This document shows, piece by piece, positions 34,753 through 43,064 of a stretch of DNA of 47,814 bases; within the stretch, counting starts at the first letter, position 1, and each line of letters opens with the position of its first letter. The translations under genes and the position numbers were made by a program. The DNA comes from an uncultured Lachnospiraceae bacterium (GTDB taxonomy: Bacteria; Bacillota; Clostridia; Lachnospirales; Lachnospiraceae): NCBI GenBank assembly GCA_910588565.1, contig CAJUPF010000016.1, positions 1 to 47,814 on the forward strand. The letters run 5' to 3'. A model generated the notes under the pieces. That model was not told the origin of the DNA. It worked only from the letters and a program-made list of their open reading frames with translations, and did no database searches.

Positions 34753-35676
34753 ATGCCCGGCAAAAGGAATCAGGAAATGGAGTTTCGCTATTGTGAGATT
34801 CCGCACGGGGAACGTCTTCTGGCATTGTATGGGTCAGAATGGGTTCGCGAATATGGAGCGAGTGCGCCCTACAGAAGACTTCATTTTCACAATCTCCTGG
34901 AGATAGGATATTGTGTGTCAGGAGAGGGAATTATGGCTTTTGGCGAGACAGACGTGGAATACAAAACGGGGATGATTACCATAATTCCGCCGAATTTCCC
35001 TCACTATACCAAAAGCAGGGAAGGCACCGAAAGCGGCTGGGAATATCTGTTTATGAACCTGCCCGATCTGCTGCTGGAATTTTATCCCAACAATCCGATA
35101 TATACCAAAAAAATATCGGAACGGATCAATACAAAAGGCCAGTATTACATGGCGGATGAAAATGAGCAGCTTATCAATTTGTTCCGTATGATTATGGAGG
35201 AATATAAAAACAAAGCAGGCAGCTTTTCCGGGGAATATGTCCGGGGGCTGCTGCTTGCTCTGCTGATATCGATTGCCAGGGGAGATGCGGAAACTGTGGA
35301 CAAGCCGGCGATTTACCAGCATAGCGCCGGGATGTTTCAGATTTCCAACGCGCTTGAATATATTCGGCAGAATTATATGGAAACGATCAAAATGGGCGTA
35401 CTGGCAGAAGCGTGTAACCTAAGCGAAACTCATTTCCGCCGTTTGTTTGCGGAATATATGGATACGACTCCGCTGGAATATATCAATCTGGTCAGGGTTC
35501 AGGAGGCCTGTGATCTGATGAAAAAGACCAGGTGTTCCATGGAAGAGATAGCGGCCAGAGTGGGCTATACAGCCATATCCACGTTTAACCGTAATTTTCG
35601 CAAAAATATCGGTACATCACCCTATCAGTATAAAAAAAGTATTGAAAATCACCAAAGAGAACATCAGGGAACATAG
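34753..35676 (+). CDS. AraC-family transcription regulator
   Basis: A 307-residue regulator. The N-terminal cupin-like sugar-sensing region (about 20-160) contains LHFHNLLEIGYCVSGEG and ITIIPPNFPHYTKS, typical of AraC sensor domains. The C-terminal 100 residues carry two helix-turn-helix units: MGVLAEACNLSETHFRRLFAEY, and IAARVGYTAISTFNRNFRKNIGTSPYQYKKS, which ends with the family signature. It lies immediately upstream of an ABC sugar importer and beta-galactosidase, so it is the probable local activator of that locus. A direct-repeat site with 21-bp spacing before the importer promoter is a good candidate target. Confidence 0.9.
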   Translation: MPGKRNQEMEFRYCEIPHGERLLALYGSEWVREYGASAPYRRLHFHNLLEIGYCVSGEGIMAFGETDVEYKTGMITIIPPNFPHYTKSREGTESGWEYLFMNLPDLLLEFYPNNPIYTKKISERINTKGQYYMADENEQLINLFRMIMEEYKNKAGSFSGEYVRGLLLALLISIARGDAETVDKPAIYQHSAGMFQISNALEYIRQNYMETIKMGVLAEACNLSETHFRRLFAEYMDTTPLEYINLVRVQEACDLMKKTRCSMEEIAARVGYTAISTFNRNFRKNIGTSPYQYKKSIENHQREHQGT

Positions 35677-35701
35677 TAAATACCGACGAAAAAATGGTAA
35701 T

Positions 35702-35733
35702 ATGCACAAAAAATGCCATTTTTTTTGTGCAAA
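35702..35733. terminator. Bidirectional-type terminator after the AraC gene
   Basis: TGCACAAAAAA pairs with TTTTTTTTGTGCA around a short GCC-containing loop. The A and T runs on the two arms give a weak but T-rich end for transcripts arriving from the regulator gene. Confidence 0.6.
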
Positions 35734-35755
35734 GAGTATATTCAAATTTAAAGAT

Positions 35756-35818
35756 GGTTGAATATGCGCTTTTTTTGGTTAAATATGAAAACATATCAGA
35801 AGGGAAAATTGGTATAAT
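35756..35818 (+). promoter_or_regulatory. Direct-repeat operator and extended -10 promoter of the importer operon
   Basis: GGTTGAATATG (35756-35766) and GGTTAAATATG (35777-35787) match at 10 of 11 bases and start 21 bases apart, two helical turns, as AraC-type half-sites do. The second ends two bases before the -35 position of an extended -10 (TGGTATAAT, hexamer 35813-35818). That -35 (35790-35795) is poor, so the promoter probably needs an activator. Confidence 0.65.
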
Positions 35819-35913
35819 GCACATGTAAGCGGAAAGAGCACATAATACATTTGGCCAAATGCTATTTAAGTTTCCGGTTTATACTCAACAAAGTTTTTTG
35901 GGAGGAAAAAAGA

Positions 35914-37332
35914 ATGAAAAGAAAATTATTGTCACTTTTATTAGTTGGCGCTATGACAGCAACTATGTTTGCAGGCTGCGGCGGCGGTTCTGACGAACCG
36001 GCAGCAGATAATGCGGCAGACGATGCAGCAAACGACGCAGCAGACGATACAGCGGATGACGCAGCAGACGATACGGCTGATGATGCAGCAGATGATACAG
36101 CGGATGATGCATCAGATGACAGCGCTTCTTCAGGCGGCGGATCTTTAACTGTTTATGCATGGGATACAAGCTTCAACATTCCTGCGCTTCAGGCGGCAGC
36201 AGACGATTACAAAGCAAATGTAAACCCGGATTTCAGTCTTGAAATCGTAGAGCAGCCAGATTCTAAGGGTGTAGAGCAGGCGATTACACTGGCAGGTTCT
36301 TCAGGGGATTACAGTACATTACCGGATATCGTATTATTCCAGGATCATTATATCCAGAATTACGTAGCTGATTATCCGGATGCATGGCAGTCCATTGATG
36401 GTATTGATATTGACTGGAATGATTTCTCAGCAGAGAAATTGGACTATTCGACGATTGACGGCGTTCATTACGGAGTACCGGTTGACAATGGTAACGCAGT
36501 TTGCGCGTACAGAGTTGACCTCTTAGAGCAGTGCGGCTATACAATTGATGATTTAACAGGATGCACATGGGAAAAATTCATCGAAATCGGTGAGAAAGTA
36601 TACGCAGAAACAGGCAAATACTTAATGACTATCAATGCTGATGGTAACGATTTGGTTTACATCATGCTTCAGGCAGAAGGCGAGTCACAGTTTAAAGATG
36701 GCGAACCATACATCACAGAGAATGAGACTTTAGTTAAAATCGTTGATATTCTTGTAGAGATGGCTCAGAAGAACGTATTATACCTTGCAAACAGCTGGTC
36801 AGATTACTGTGATCAGGCAATCGTTGGCGATATGGTTGCAGGCGTTATGAATGGGAACTGGATTCTTCCGACAATTTCAAAAGTAGAAGCTAACAGCGGA
36901 AAATGGGAACTGACATCTATCCCGACAATTGAGGGCGGCGAAGGATATGCTTCTAACGGCGGTTCTTCCCTTTACCTTACTTCTAACTGCAAAGATGCTG
37001 AGTTAGCAAAAGACTTCCTGGCATATACATTTGGCGGTAGTACAGAGACATATGACAACGCGCTTCGTAACGGTGGTGTTGTAACTACATGTATCTCAGC
37101 AGGTAAATCAGACGTTTACAATGAAGGCGTTGCTTTCTTCAATGATCAGCCGATTTATTCTAAGATTGTTGAAATGGGTGCAAATGTACCGATCGTTGAG
37201 CAGAACAATTACCATTACAGCGCACGTAACTACATTGGTACCGCAATTATTAATATTCTCCAAAATGGATACTCTACTGCTGATGCATTAAAAGAAGCGG
37301 AAGAACAGTTGAGATTTGAAATGGGCTTATAA
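35914..37332 (+). CDS. Solute-binding lipoprotein of a sugar ABC importer
   Basis: A 472-residue lipoprotein. The ATG at 35914 is chosen because GGAGG lies eight bases upstream and a signal peptide starts at once (MKRKLLSLLL); upstream in-frame codons to 35851 do not fit. The lipobox FAGC puts the lipid on C22. A linker of about 50 residues of Asp/Ala/Thr repeats follows, then a family 1 binding protein fold (about 75-472) with LTVYAWDTSF near its start. It captures the sugar outside the cell for the two permeases downstream. The neighbouring beta-galactosidase suggests a beta-galactoside substrate. A hairpin follows the gene. Confidence 0.9.
   Translation: MKRKLLSLLLVGAMTATMFAGCGGGSDEPAADNAADDAANDAADDTADDAADDTADDAADDTADDASDDSASSGGGSLTVYAWDTSFNIPALQAAADDYKANVNPDFSLEIVEQPDSKGVEQAITLAGSSGDYSTLPDIVLFQDHYIQNYVADYPDAWQSIDGIDIDWNDFSAEKLDYSTIDGVHYGVPVDNGNAVCAYRVDLLEQCGYTIDDLTGCTWEKFIEIGEKVYAETGKYLMTINADGNDLVYIMLQAEGESQFKDGEPYITENETLVKIVDILVEMAQKNVLYLANSWSDYCDQAIVGDMVAGVMNGNWILPTISKVEANSGKWELTSIPTIEGGEGYASNGGSSLYLTSNCKDAELAKDFLAYTFGGSTETYDNALRNGGVVTTCISAGKSDVYNEGVAFFNDQPIYSKIVEMGANVPIVEQNNYHYSARNYIGTAIINILQNGYSTADALKEAEEQLRFEMGL
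36001..36120 (+). repeat. Low-complexity Asp/Ala/Thr linker repeats
   Basis: Inside the binding-protein gene, short units encoding DDAADDTA-like blocks repeat about six to eight times. They form an acidic spacer between the lipid anchor and the folded domain. Repeats of this kind can change length by slippage; all units here keep the frame. Confidence 0.75.
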
Positions 37333-37358
37333 ACCTTAGCGAGAAAATAAACTATCGG

Positions 37359-37391
37359 AAACGGGGAATCGGTTATTCCGATTCCCCGTTT
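37359..37391 (+). terminator. Intercistronic hairpin after the binding-protein gene
   Basis: A 14-bp perfect GC-containing stem (AAACGGGGAATCGG with its complement) closes a five-base loop, followed by ATTAG rather than a T run. It probably protects or attenuates the message, giving more binding protein than permease, as between malE and malF. Confidence 0.75.
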
Positions 37392-37415
37392 ATTAGAAAA
37401 AAGGAGGTATTAGCT

Positions 37416-38324
37416 TTGGGAGAGAATAACAAAAAGAGCGGTAAGAGTATTCTTGCAAAACAGCAGAGAGCGGGTTGGCTCTTTTTAGCGCCGGCTACAC
37501 TGCTGATTGTAATTATGAGCTTCTGGCCGATTATTCAGGCGGTTTTCACTTCACTTAAAACAGGTTCAAGTGCAAGTATGACATGGTCGAATCCGATCAT
37601 TAATAACTATACGCGTATGTTTGCTGATAAAGTATTTATGCGTTCTGTTGGGAATACATTTTTCTATCTGATTATTCAGGTGCCTGTTATGTTGATTATT
37701 GCTATACTGCTGGCACAGTTACTGAATAATAAGGATTTGAAATTCAAGGGATTTTTCCGTACATGTGTGTTCCTGCCATGTGCAACATCTCTGGTTTCCT
37801 ATTCCTTGATTTTTAAATCTTTATTTGCAACGCAGGGTCTGATCAATACAATTCTTGTAAATCTTGGGATTTTGGAGAATAATTTTAATTTCCTTGGTAA
37901 CGGAAGCTCTGCTAAAGTAGTTATCATCATTGCTTTGATTTGGAGATGGACCGGATACAACATGGTATTTTTCCTTGCGGGATTACAGAATATTGAATAT
38001 TCTGTATACGAAGCGGCTAAGATTGACGGAGCAAACGGATGGAAGACATTCTGGTCAATCACAGTTCCGTTGCTGCGTCCAACCATTATTATGACATTTA
38101 TTATGTCTATCAATGGTACGCTGCAGTTGTTTGATGAGTCTGTGAACCTGACAAACGGTGGTCCTGCAAACGCTACGATTACCATGTCACACTATATTTA
38201 CAACAACTCCTTTGGCGAGGGTGTAGCAAATTTCGGATATGCATCTGCAATGGCATTTTTCGTATTTATTCTGGTAGCAATCCTGTCCTTGATCAATATG
38301 AAAGTGGGTGATAAGCGTGACTAA
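37416..38324 (+). CDS. ABC sugar importer permease, MalF type
   Basis: A 302-residue inner membrane permease with six predicted helices. It starts at TTG with AGGAGG seven bases upstream. The cytoplasmic coupling loop carries the EAA motif (YEAAKIDGANGWKTFWSITVPLL), which docks with the ATPase. The order binding protein, MalF-type, MalG-type matches CUT1 carbohydrate importers. Its end overlaps the next permease gene by 17 bases. No ATPase gene is present nearby, so a shared MsmK-like ATPase encoded elsewhere is expected. Confidence 0.92.
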   Translation: MGENNKKSGKSILAKQQRAGWLFLAPATLLIVIMSFWPIIQAVFTSLKTGSSASMTWSNPIINNYTRMFADKVFMRSVGNTFFYLIIQVPVMLIIAILLAQLLNNKDLKFKGFFRTCVFLPCATSLVSYSLIFKSLFATQGLINTILVNLGILENNFNFLGNGSSAKVVIIIALIWRWTGYNMVFFLAGLQNIEYSVYEAAKIDGANGWKTFWSITVPLLRPTIIMTFIMSINGTLQLFDESVNLTNGGPANATITMSHYIYNNSFGEGVANFGYASAMAFFVFILVAILSLINMKVGDKRD

Positions 38325-39150
38325 GAAGAAGAACAGATCAAACATTCAGAGAAGATTGATTCCTACCTACATCTTCCTGATTATCGTATCATTTATTTCA
38401 GTATTCCCATTTTATTGGATGATATCAGCAGCAACAAATAATACGGTGGATATTGCAAATGGTAAACTGACATTTGGAACTGCTGCTCTGACAAACTTTA
38501 AGAACCTTACAAATCAGAACCAGAGCCTGTGGGGAGCGATGGGAAATTCATTCCTGTATGCAGTTGTTCAAACGCTTGTAGCATTATTAATCTGTTCGCT
38601 TGGCGGATATGGTTTTGAGTTGTATCATGATAAGAAAAAGGATATGTTATTTTCCATCCTGTTGCTTGCAATGATGGTTCCGGCAGTAGCAACGATGATT
38701 CCGTTGTTTAAAATGATTTCAAAGGCAGGGCTTTTAAATACAGTATGGGGCTTTATGCTGCCGGCGATTTCAACGCCATTTTTGATTATGATGTTCCGGC
38801 AGAATTCGCGAAGTTTCCCGGTTGACGTTATGGAAGCGGCGCGTATTGATGGATTAAGCGAATTTAAAATCTTCTTCCAGATGTATATGCCGATTATGAA
38901 ATCTACTTATGCAGCTGCAGGCGTAATCACATTTATGAATGCATGGAATGCATATTTATGGCCGAAGGTAGTCTTGACAAAGGGCCAGGCACAGACAATG
39001 CCGATGTTGATTGCAAACTTAGCAAGCGGATACACGACAGATTATGGCCTTTTGATGATGGGCGTATTATTCTGTTCCGTTCCCACCATGGTTGTTTTCT
39101 TCATACTGCAGAAACAGTTTGCAGAAGGTGTTACCGGTGCGGTTAAATAA
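38308..39150 (+). CDS. ABC sugar importer permease, MalG type
   Basis: A 280-residue permease with six predicted helices and the EAA loop MEAARIDGLSEFKIFFQMYMP. The end (FFILQKQFAEGVTGAVK) is typical of MalG-type CUT1 permeases. Two in-frame GTG codons, 38308 and 38317, can serve as start; neither has a strong ribosome site, which fits coupling to the overlapping upstream gene. It forms the translocation pore with the preceding permease. Confidence 0.92.
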   Translation: MISVTKKKNRSNIQRRLIPTYIFLIIVSFISVFPFYWMISAATNNTVDIANGKLTFGTAALTNFKNLTNQNQSLWGAMGNSFLYAVVQTLVALLICSLGGYGFELYHDKKKDMLFSILLLAMMVPAVATMIPLFKMISKAGLLNTVWGFMLPAISTPFLIMMFRQNSRSFPVDVMEAARIDGLSEFKIFFQMYMPIMKSTYAAAGVITFMNAWNAYLWPKVVLTKGQAQTMPMLIANLASGYTTDYGLLMMGVLFCSVPTMVVFFILQKQFAEGVTGAVK

Positions 39151-39180
39151 TTTAAGACAAAATGATATAATAAAATAAAT

Positions 39181-39221
39181 AAGTACAGCCTGTATCTGCT
39201 AAGCAGATGCAGGCTGTACTT
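39181..39221. terminator. Strong hairpin after the importer operon
   Basis: A stem of about 18-20 bp (AAGTACAGCCTGTATCTGC with its near-perfect complement; one G-T pair) closes a three-base loop. T-rich sequence lies on the minus-strand side (TATTTATTTTATT), so it could end transcription from either direction. It separates the importer from the beta-galactosidase promoter. Confidence 0.7.
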
Positions 39222-39228
39222 ATGTTAG

Positions 39229-39257
39229 TTGACAAATTGCAAAGAAGACAGTACAAT
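39229..39257 (+). promoter_or_regulatory. Promoter of the beta-galactosidase gene
   Basis: TTGACA (39229-39234) and TACAAT (39252-39257) are 17 bases apart. The 110-base leader before the ATG contains the short direct repeat TTTGGAT twice near 39313-39330, which might bind a regulator. GGAGG precedes the start codon. Confidence 0.8.
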
Positions 39258-39368
39258 ATATCAATGCCTGCGGAACAATTTGAGTTTCAGAGTATGTCCT
39301 GCGGGAACGTGTTTGGATACGTTTGGATTAGTCAGTAAGCAGCAAGAATTTTACAGTGGAGGTTATAA

Positions 39369-42300
39369 ATGACAGGATTTGATTATAATAAGGTGAAAGA
39401 TCCGACTTTTTTTAAAGAACATGTATTGCCGGCACATTCCGCACATGTAGCGTATGGCAATAAGGGAGAAGTTTTTACAAAAGAGAGCTCTCTTCAAATG
39501 TCTTTGGACGGCGTGTGGAAATTTTCGTATGCATCAAATTATGCTTTGGCAGTCCCAGGTTTTGAAACGGCAGAATATGACTGCACTTCCTGGGAGGATA
39601 TCCGTGTTCCGGCACATATTCAGATGGAAGGGTATGATGTGCCGCAGTATGTCAATACACAGTATCCCTGGGATGGCAGAGAGGAGATTGAACCGGGAGA
39701 AATTCCGGAGCGGTTTAATCCCGTTGCAAGCTATGTCAAGTACTTTGAAGTGCCGGAACAAATGCAGGGAAAAGAAATCAGAATTTCTTTTCAGGGAGTG
39801 GAAAGCGGTATGGCGCTTTGGCTGAATGGAAGTTATGTAGGCTATAGTGAGGACAGCTTTACGCCTTCTGACTTTAACTTAACACCGTATCTGAAAGAGG
39901 GAGAGAATAAACTGGCAGTCCAGGTGTTTAAATTTACATCTTCCAGCTGGTGTGAGGATCAGGATTTTTATCGGTTTTCCGGTATTTACCGTAGTGTATT
40001 TTTGTATGCGCTTCCGGAACTTCATGTAGAAGATATTCGGGTGAAAACTTTATTTGCCGGGGATGATTTTTCCAAATCTACCCTTGAAATTGTAACAAAG
40101 CTGAATGGAAACGGAAAACTGAGATTTACGTTAAAAGACAGAGAACACGTTGTTTTTGTAAAAGAAGCGGATGCAGAGAATGAAATTTCAGTGGCAGAGG
40201 AAATGATGTCGCCCAGACTGTGGAGCGCAGAGGAGCCCAATCTGTATCAGCTGGAAATCGAAGCTTTCAATACTGCCGGGGAGCTTGTGGAATATATGGA
40301 ACAGGCTGTGGGATTCCGCAAGTTTGAGATGAAGAATAACAGGATGCTGTTAAACGGTAAGCGGATTGTATTCAAAGGTGCGAACCGTCATGACTTCAGC
40401 TCCATTTCCGGACGCTGTGTGTCATACGAGGAGTTAGAGAAAGATATTGTGATTATGAAACAGAACAATATCAATGCGATCCGCACCTGCCACTATCCCA
40501 GTGATATCGGAATTTATGATTTATGTGATAAATACGGACTTTATATGATGGCGGAGTGTAATCTGGAATCACACGGAACCTGGGATGCCTACATAAAGAA
40601 AATGGCAGATAGTTCCTATATTGTGCCAAATGATAAAGAAGAATGGAAAGGTATGATGCTTGACCGTGTCAATTCCTGTTACCAGAGGGACAAAAATCAT
40701 GCTTCGATTCTGATCTGGTCCTGTGGGAATGAAGCATACGGCGGGGAAGTCATTTATTCCATGTCAGAATTGTTCCGCCAGTTAGACGATACCAGGCTGG
40801 TGCATTACGAGGGTGTGTTCCATGACCGCAGATACAACGATTCTTCCGATATGGAGAGCCGGATGTATCCGAAAGTAGTGGAAATTGAAGAATATCTGAA
40901 CAGCGCTGTGGATGTCAAACCGTTTGTATGCTGTGAATATTCCCATGCCATGGGCAATTCCTGCGGCTCTTTGTTCAAATACACACAGCTGGCAGATCAG
41001 GAAAATTCCGGCTATCAGGGCGGTTTTATCTGGGATTATGTAGATCAGTCTATTTATAAAAAAGATCGATATGGAGCGTGGTTTTTGGCATATGGCGGGG
41101 ATTTTGGGGAGCGTCCTACCGATTACAGTTTTTCCGGCAATGGAATTGCATATGGCGGGGAACGGAATCCATCGCCGAAAATGCAGGAAGTAAAGTATAC
41201 GTATCAGAATTTGGAAATAACAGTAGGCGAAGAATCATTTGAAGTATGGAATAAAAATCTGTTTGTCAATGCGGACGCCTTTGCCTGCAAAGCGGAGCTG
41301 CTGCGCAACGGTATTATGATAAAAGAAAAGCAGCTCACCGTTTCTGTAGAACCGGAGAGCAAAAAGAGTTTCCCAATGCCATTTGAACTCCCAGAATGTG
41401 ACGGGGAGTATGCTGTGACGGTTTCATTCCATCTGAAACAGGATCTGTTCTGGGCAAAAGCCGGACATGAGGTAGCGTTTGGACAGGCTGTTGTAAAGAA
41501 AATTGCCAGGGCAGAGAAGAACGTGGAAAAACCATATACGCTGATTCGTGGGAAATACAATATTGGCGTTAGAGGAGCAGAGTTTGAAGCACTGTTTTCT
41601 TATCTCGTGGGAGGATTGGTATCTTATCGTTACGCAGGCAAAGAACTGATAGAAGAGATCCCACGTCCCAATTTCTGGCGCGCCCCAGTGGAGAATGATT
41701 ACGGGAATAATATGCCGGGAAGATATGCGCAGTGGAAGATTGCCAGTATGTATCAGAATTATAAAGAAGCAGGCAGAGAGATAGACGGCATAGAAGGAAA
41801 GGTATATGAGAATCCGCTGCTTCGGGAAGAAGAGGATTGTGCCGTACTGACCTATTACTACCGCCTGCAGACGACGCCGGCGGCAGAATGCCAGGTAGAA
41901 TACCGGGTATATGGAGATGGCAGGATTGAGACAAAACTGAGTTATGATCCGGTGAAAGAATTGGGAGATATGCCGGAATTTGGTATGATGTTTAAATTCA
42001 ACGCAGACTATGACAGGGTAGAATGGTATGGAAACGGCCCCGAAGAGACGTATGAGGATCGGAAAGAAGGAGCGAAACTTGGAATTTACCGGAACTTTGT
42101 GATGGACAATATGGCAGAATATCTGGTTCCGCAGGAATGCGGCAATAAGACCGGCGTCCGCTATGCGAAAGTGACGGATCGGAAGGGAAGAGGCATTCTT
42201 TTTACAGGAGATGGCATAAACTTTTCCGCGCTGCCTTATACGCCGCATGAGCTGGAAAACGCAAGGCATCCATATGAATTGCCTCCGGTGCATTATACGG

Positions 42301-42428
42301 TAGTGCGTGTATCGGCGCAGCAGATGGGGATTGGCGGCGATGACAGCTGGGGCGCGCTTCCGCATCCGGAATATCTGCTGGATATCAGCGGGAAGATGGA
42401 ATTCTCCTTTACATTCCAGGGAATCTAA
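39369..42428 (+). CDS. lacZ: Beta-galactosidase (GH2)
   Basis: A 1019-residue cytosolic enzyme of E. coli LacZ size that splits beta-galactosides such as lactose. Sugar-binding and Ig-like domains come first (about 35-330), then the (beta/alpha)8 barrel (about 335-630) with FKGANRHDF, the acid/base E455 (SCGNEAYG) and the nucleophile E523 (CCEYSHAMGNS). A beta-galactosidase small-chain-like domain ends the protein (about 740-1019). There is no signal peptide. It has its own promoter right after the importer operon. Import of a beta-galactoside followed by cleavage inside the cell is the likely pathway; the real substrate could be a plant- or host-derived galactoside. Confidence 0.93.
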   Translation: MTGFDYNKVKDPTFFKEHVLPAHSAHVAYGNKGEVFTKESSLQMSLDGVWKFSYASNYALAVPGFETAEYDCTSWEDIRVPAHIQMEGYDVPQYVNTQYPWDGREEIEPGEIPERFNPVASYVKYFEVPEQMQGKEIRISFQGVESGMALWLNGSYVGYSEDSFTPSDFNLTPYLKEGENKLAVQVFKFTSSSWCEDQDFYRFSGIYRSVFLYALPELHVEDIRVKTLFAGDDFSKSTLEIVTKLNGNGKLRFTLKDREHVVFVKEADAENEISVAEEMMSPRLWSAEEPNLYQLEIEAFNTAGELVEYMEQAVGFRKFEMKNNRMLLNGKRIVFKGANRHDFSSISGRCVSYEELEKDIVIMKQNNINAIRTCHYPSDIGIYDLCDKYGLYMMAECNLESHGTWDAYIKKMADSSYIVPNDKEEWKGMMLDRVNSCYQRDKNHASILIWSCGNEAYGGEVIYSMSELFRQLDDTRLVHYEGVFHDRRYNDSSDMESRMYPKVVEIEEYLNSAVDVKPFVCCEYSHAMGNSCGSLFKYTQLADQENSGYQGGFIWDYVDQSIYKKDRYGAWFLAYGGDFGERPTDYSFSGNGIAYGGERNPSPKMQEVKYTYQNLEITVGEESFEVWNKNLFVNADAFACKAELLRNGIMIKEKQLTVSVEPESKKSFPMPFELPECDGEYAVTVSFHLKQDLFWAKAGHEVAFGQAVVKKIARAEKNVEKPYTLIRGKYNIGVRGAEFEALFSYLVGGLVSYRYAGKELIEEIPRPNFWRAPVENDYGNNMPGRYAQWKIASMYQNYKEAGREIDGIEGKVYENPLLREEEDCAVLTYYYRLQTTPAAECQVEYRVYGDGRIETKLSYDPVKELGDMPEFGMMFKFNADYDRVEWYGNGPEETYEDRKEGAKLGIYRNFVMDNMAEYLVPQECGNKTGVRYAKVTDRKGRGILFTGDGINFSALPYTPHELENARHPYELPPVHYTVVRVSAQQMGIGGDDSWGALPHPEYLLDISGKMEFSFTFQGI

Positions 42429-42517
42429 AGGAATTCAAAGATAGCTATTCCAAAATCCGAAACTATGTGTTATAATACTAAAGCATGTAAAATAGTTTAT
42501 GGAAGGAAGTTGGGGCT

Positions 42518-42655
42518 ATGACAGAAACTGGATTATTGATATTCCTGGCAATTATTGTTTTATTTGTTGTAATTGTGGCTGTGATTGCAGTCGTTTCTGC
42601 AGTATCCGGCGCAGTGGCGGCAGTAGTGCAGAAGAATTTTGAGGAAGAAGAATAA
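42518..42655 (+). CDS. 45-residue membrane peptide
   Basis: A short gene with GGAAGGAAG upstream of the ATG. The product starts MTETGLLIFLAI, has one long hydrophobic helix of Val/Ile/Ala (about residues 5-37) and an acidic end (KNFEEEE). The TATAAT-like TATAATAC near 42472 may be its -10. It lies between the beta-galactosidase gene and the valS leader. No family is recognised. The ribosome site and compact layout favour translation. Confidence 0.5.
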   Translation: MTETGLLIFLAIIVLFVVIVAVIAVVSAVSGAVAAVVQKNFEEEE

Positions 42656-42658
42656 AAG

Positions 42659-43018
42659 TGATGAGAAAGAGGAGTACACATATACGATTTGCAGAGAGAG
42701 CGGCTCATCGGGTGGAAAGCGGCTTAAGTACGGTATGTGGAAGGTAGCTTTTGAACTGGAAAGCTGAAGTGGCGTTACGGTGAGGCTGTATGCTGAATGG
42801 AGATGAAGCGGCAGTATCGCCGCCATGGGTAGGTTTTCACGGATCATCCCGTTAAAGATGGAGAGATGTATTACATGGCTGCGCGTTTGCTGCAGATGGA
42901 TCTGCAGCTTCACAGTTGCTGTACAGGCGATGGCAGACGACGCGGAACGTGTGATATAAGCAAGGTGGTACCGCGCAGAAATTCGCCCTTGGGAGATTTA
43001 TCTTCCAAGGGTTTTATT
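42659..43018 (+). promoter_or_regulatory. T-box leader of valS
   Basis: The T-box core AAGGTGGTACCGCG is at 42962-42975. Stem I starts with the GA motif and AGTA (42673-42676), and CACATATAC (42677-42685) pairs with GTATGTG (42733-42739). A GAA follows, then GTA at 42744-42746, which is in the right place to be a valine specifier codon. The distal AGAGAG and GGTGGAAAGC elements are present. The terminator stem is CCCTTGG/CCAAGGG with T-rich sequence (42986-43016). Uncharged tRNA-Val should block the terminator and allow valS expression. The specifier choice is inference. Confidence 0.92.
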
Positions 43019-43064
43019 ATGTTATCCGGAAGCCATTATTATTTTATTATAAAGGAGATTTACG

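Noticed and set aside
35851..35913. Upstream in-frame start for the binding lipoprotein
   Set aside because: It would place 21 non-hydrophobic residues before a clear signal peptide, and the strong GGAGG points to the ATG at 35914.
41424..42365. 313-codon minus-strand frame
   Set aside because: Antisense to the C-terminal part of the beta-galactosidase, with no ribosome site or family resemblance.
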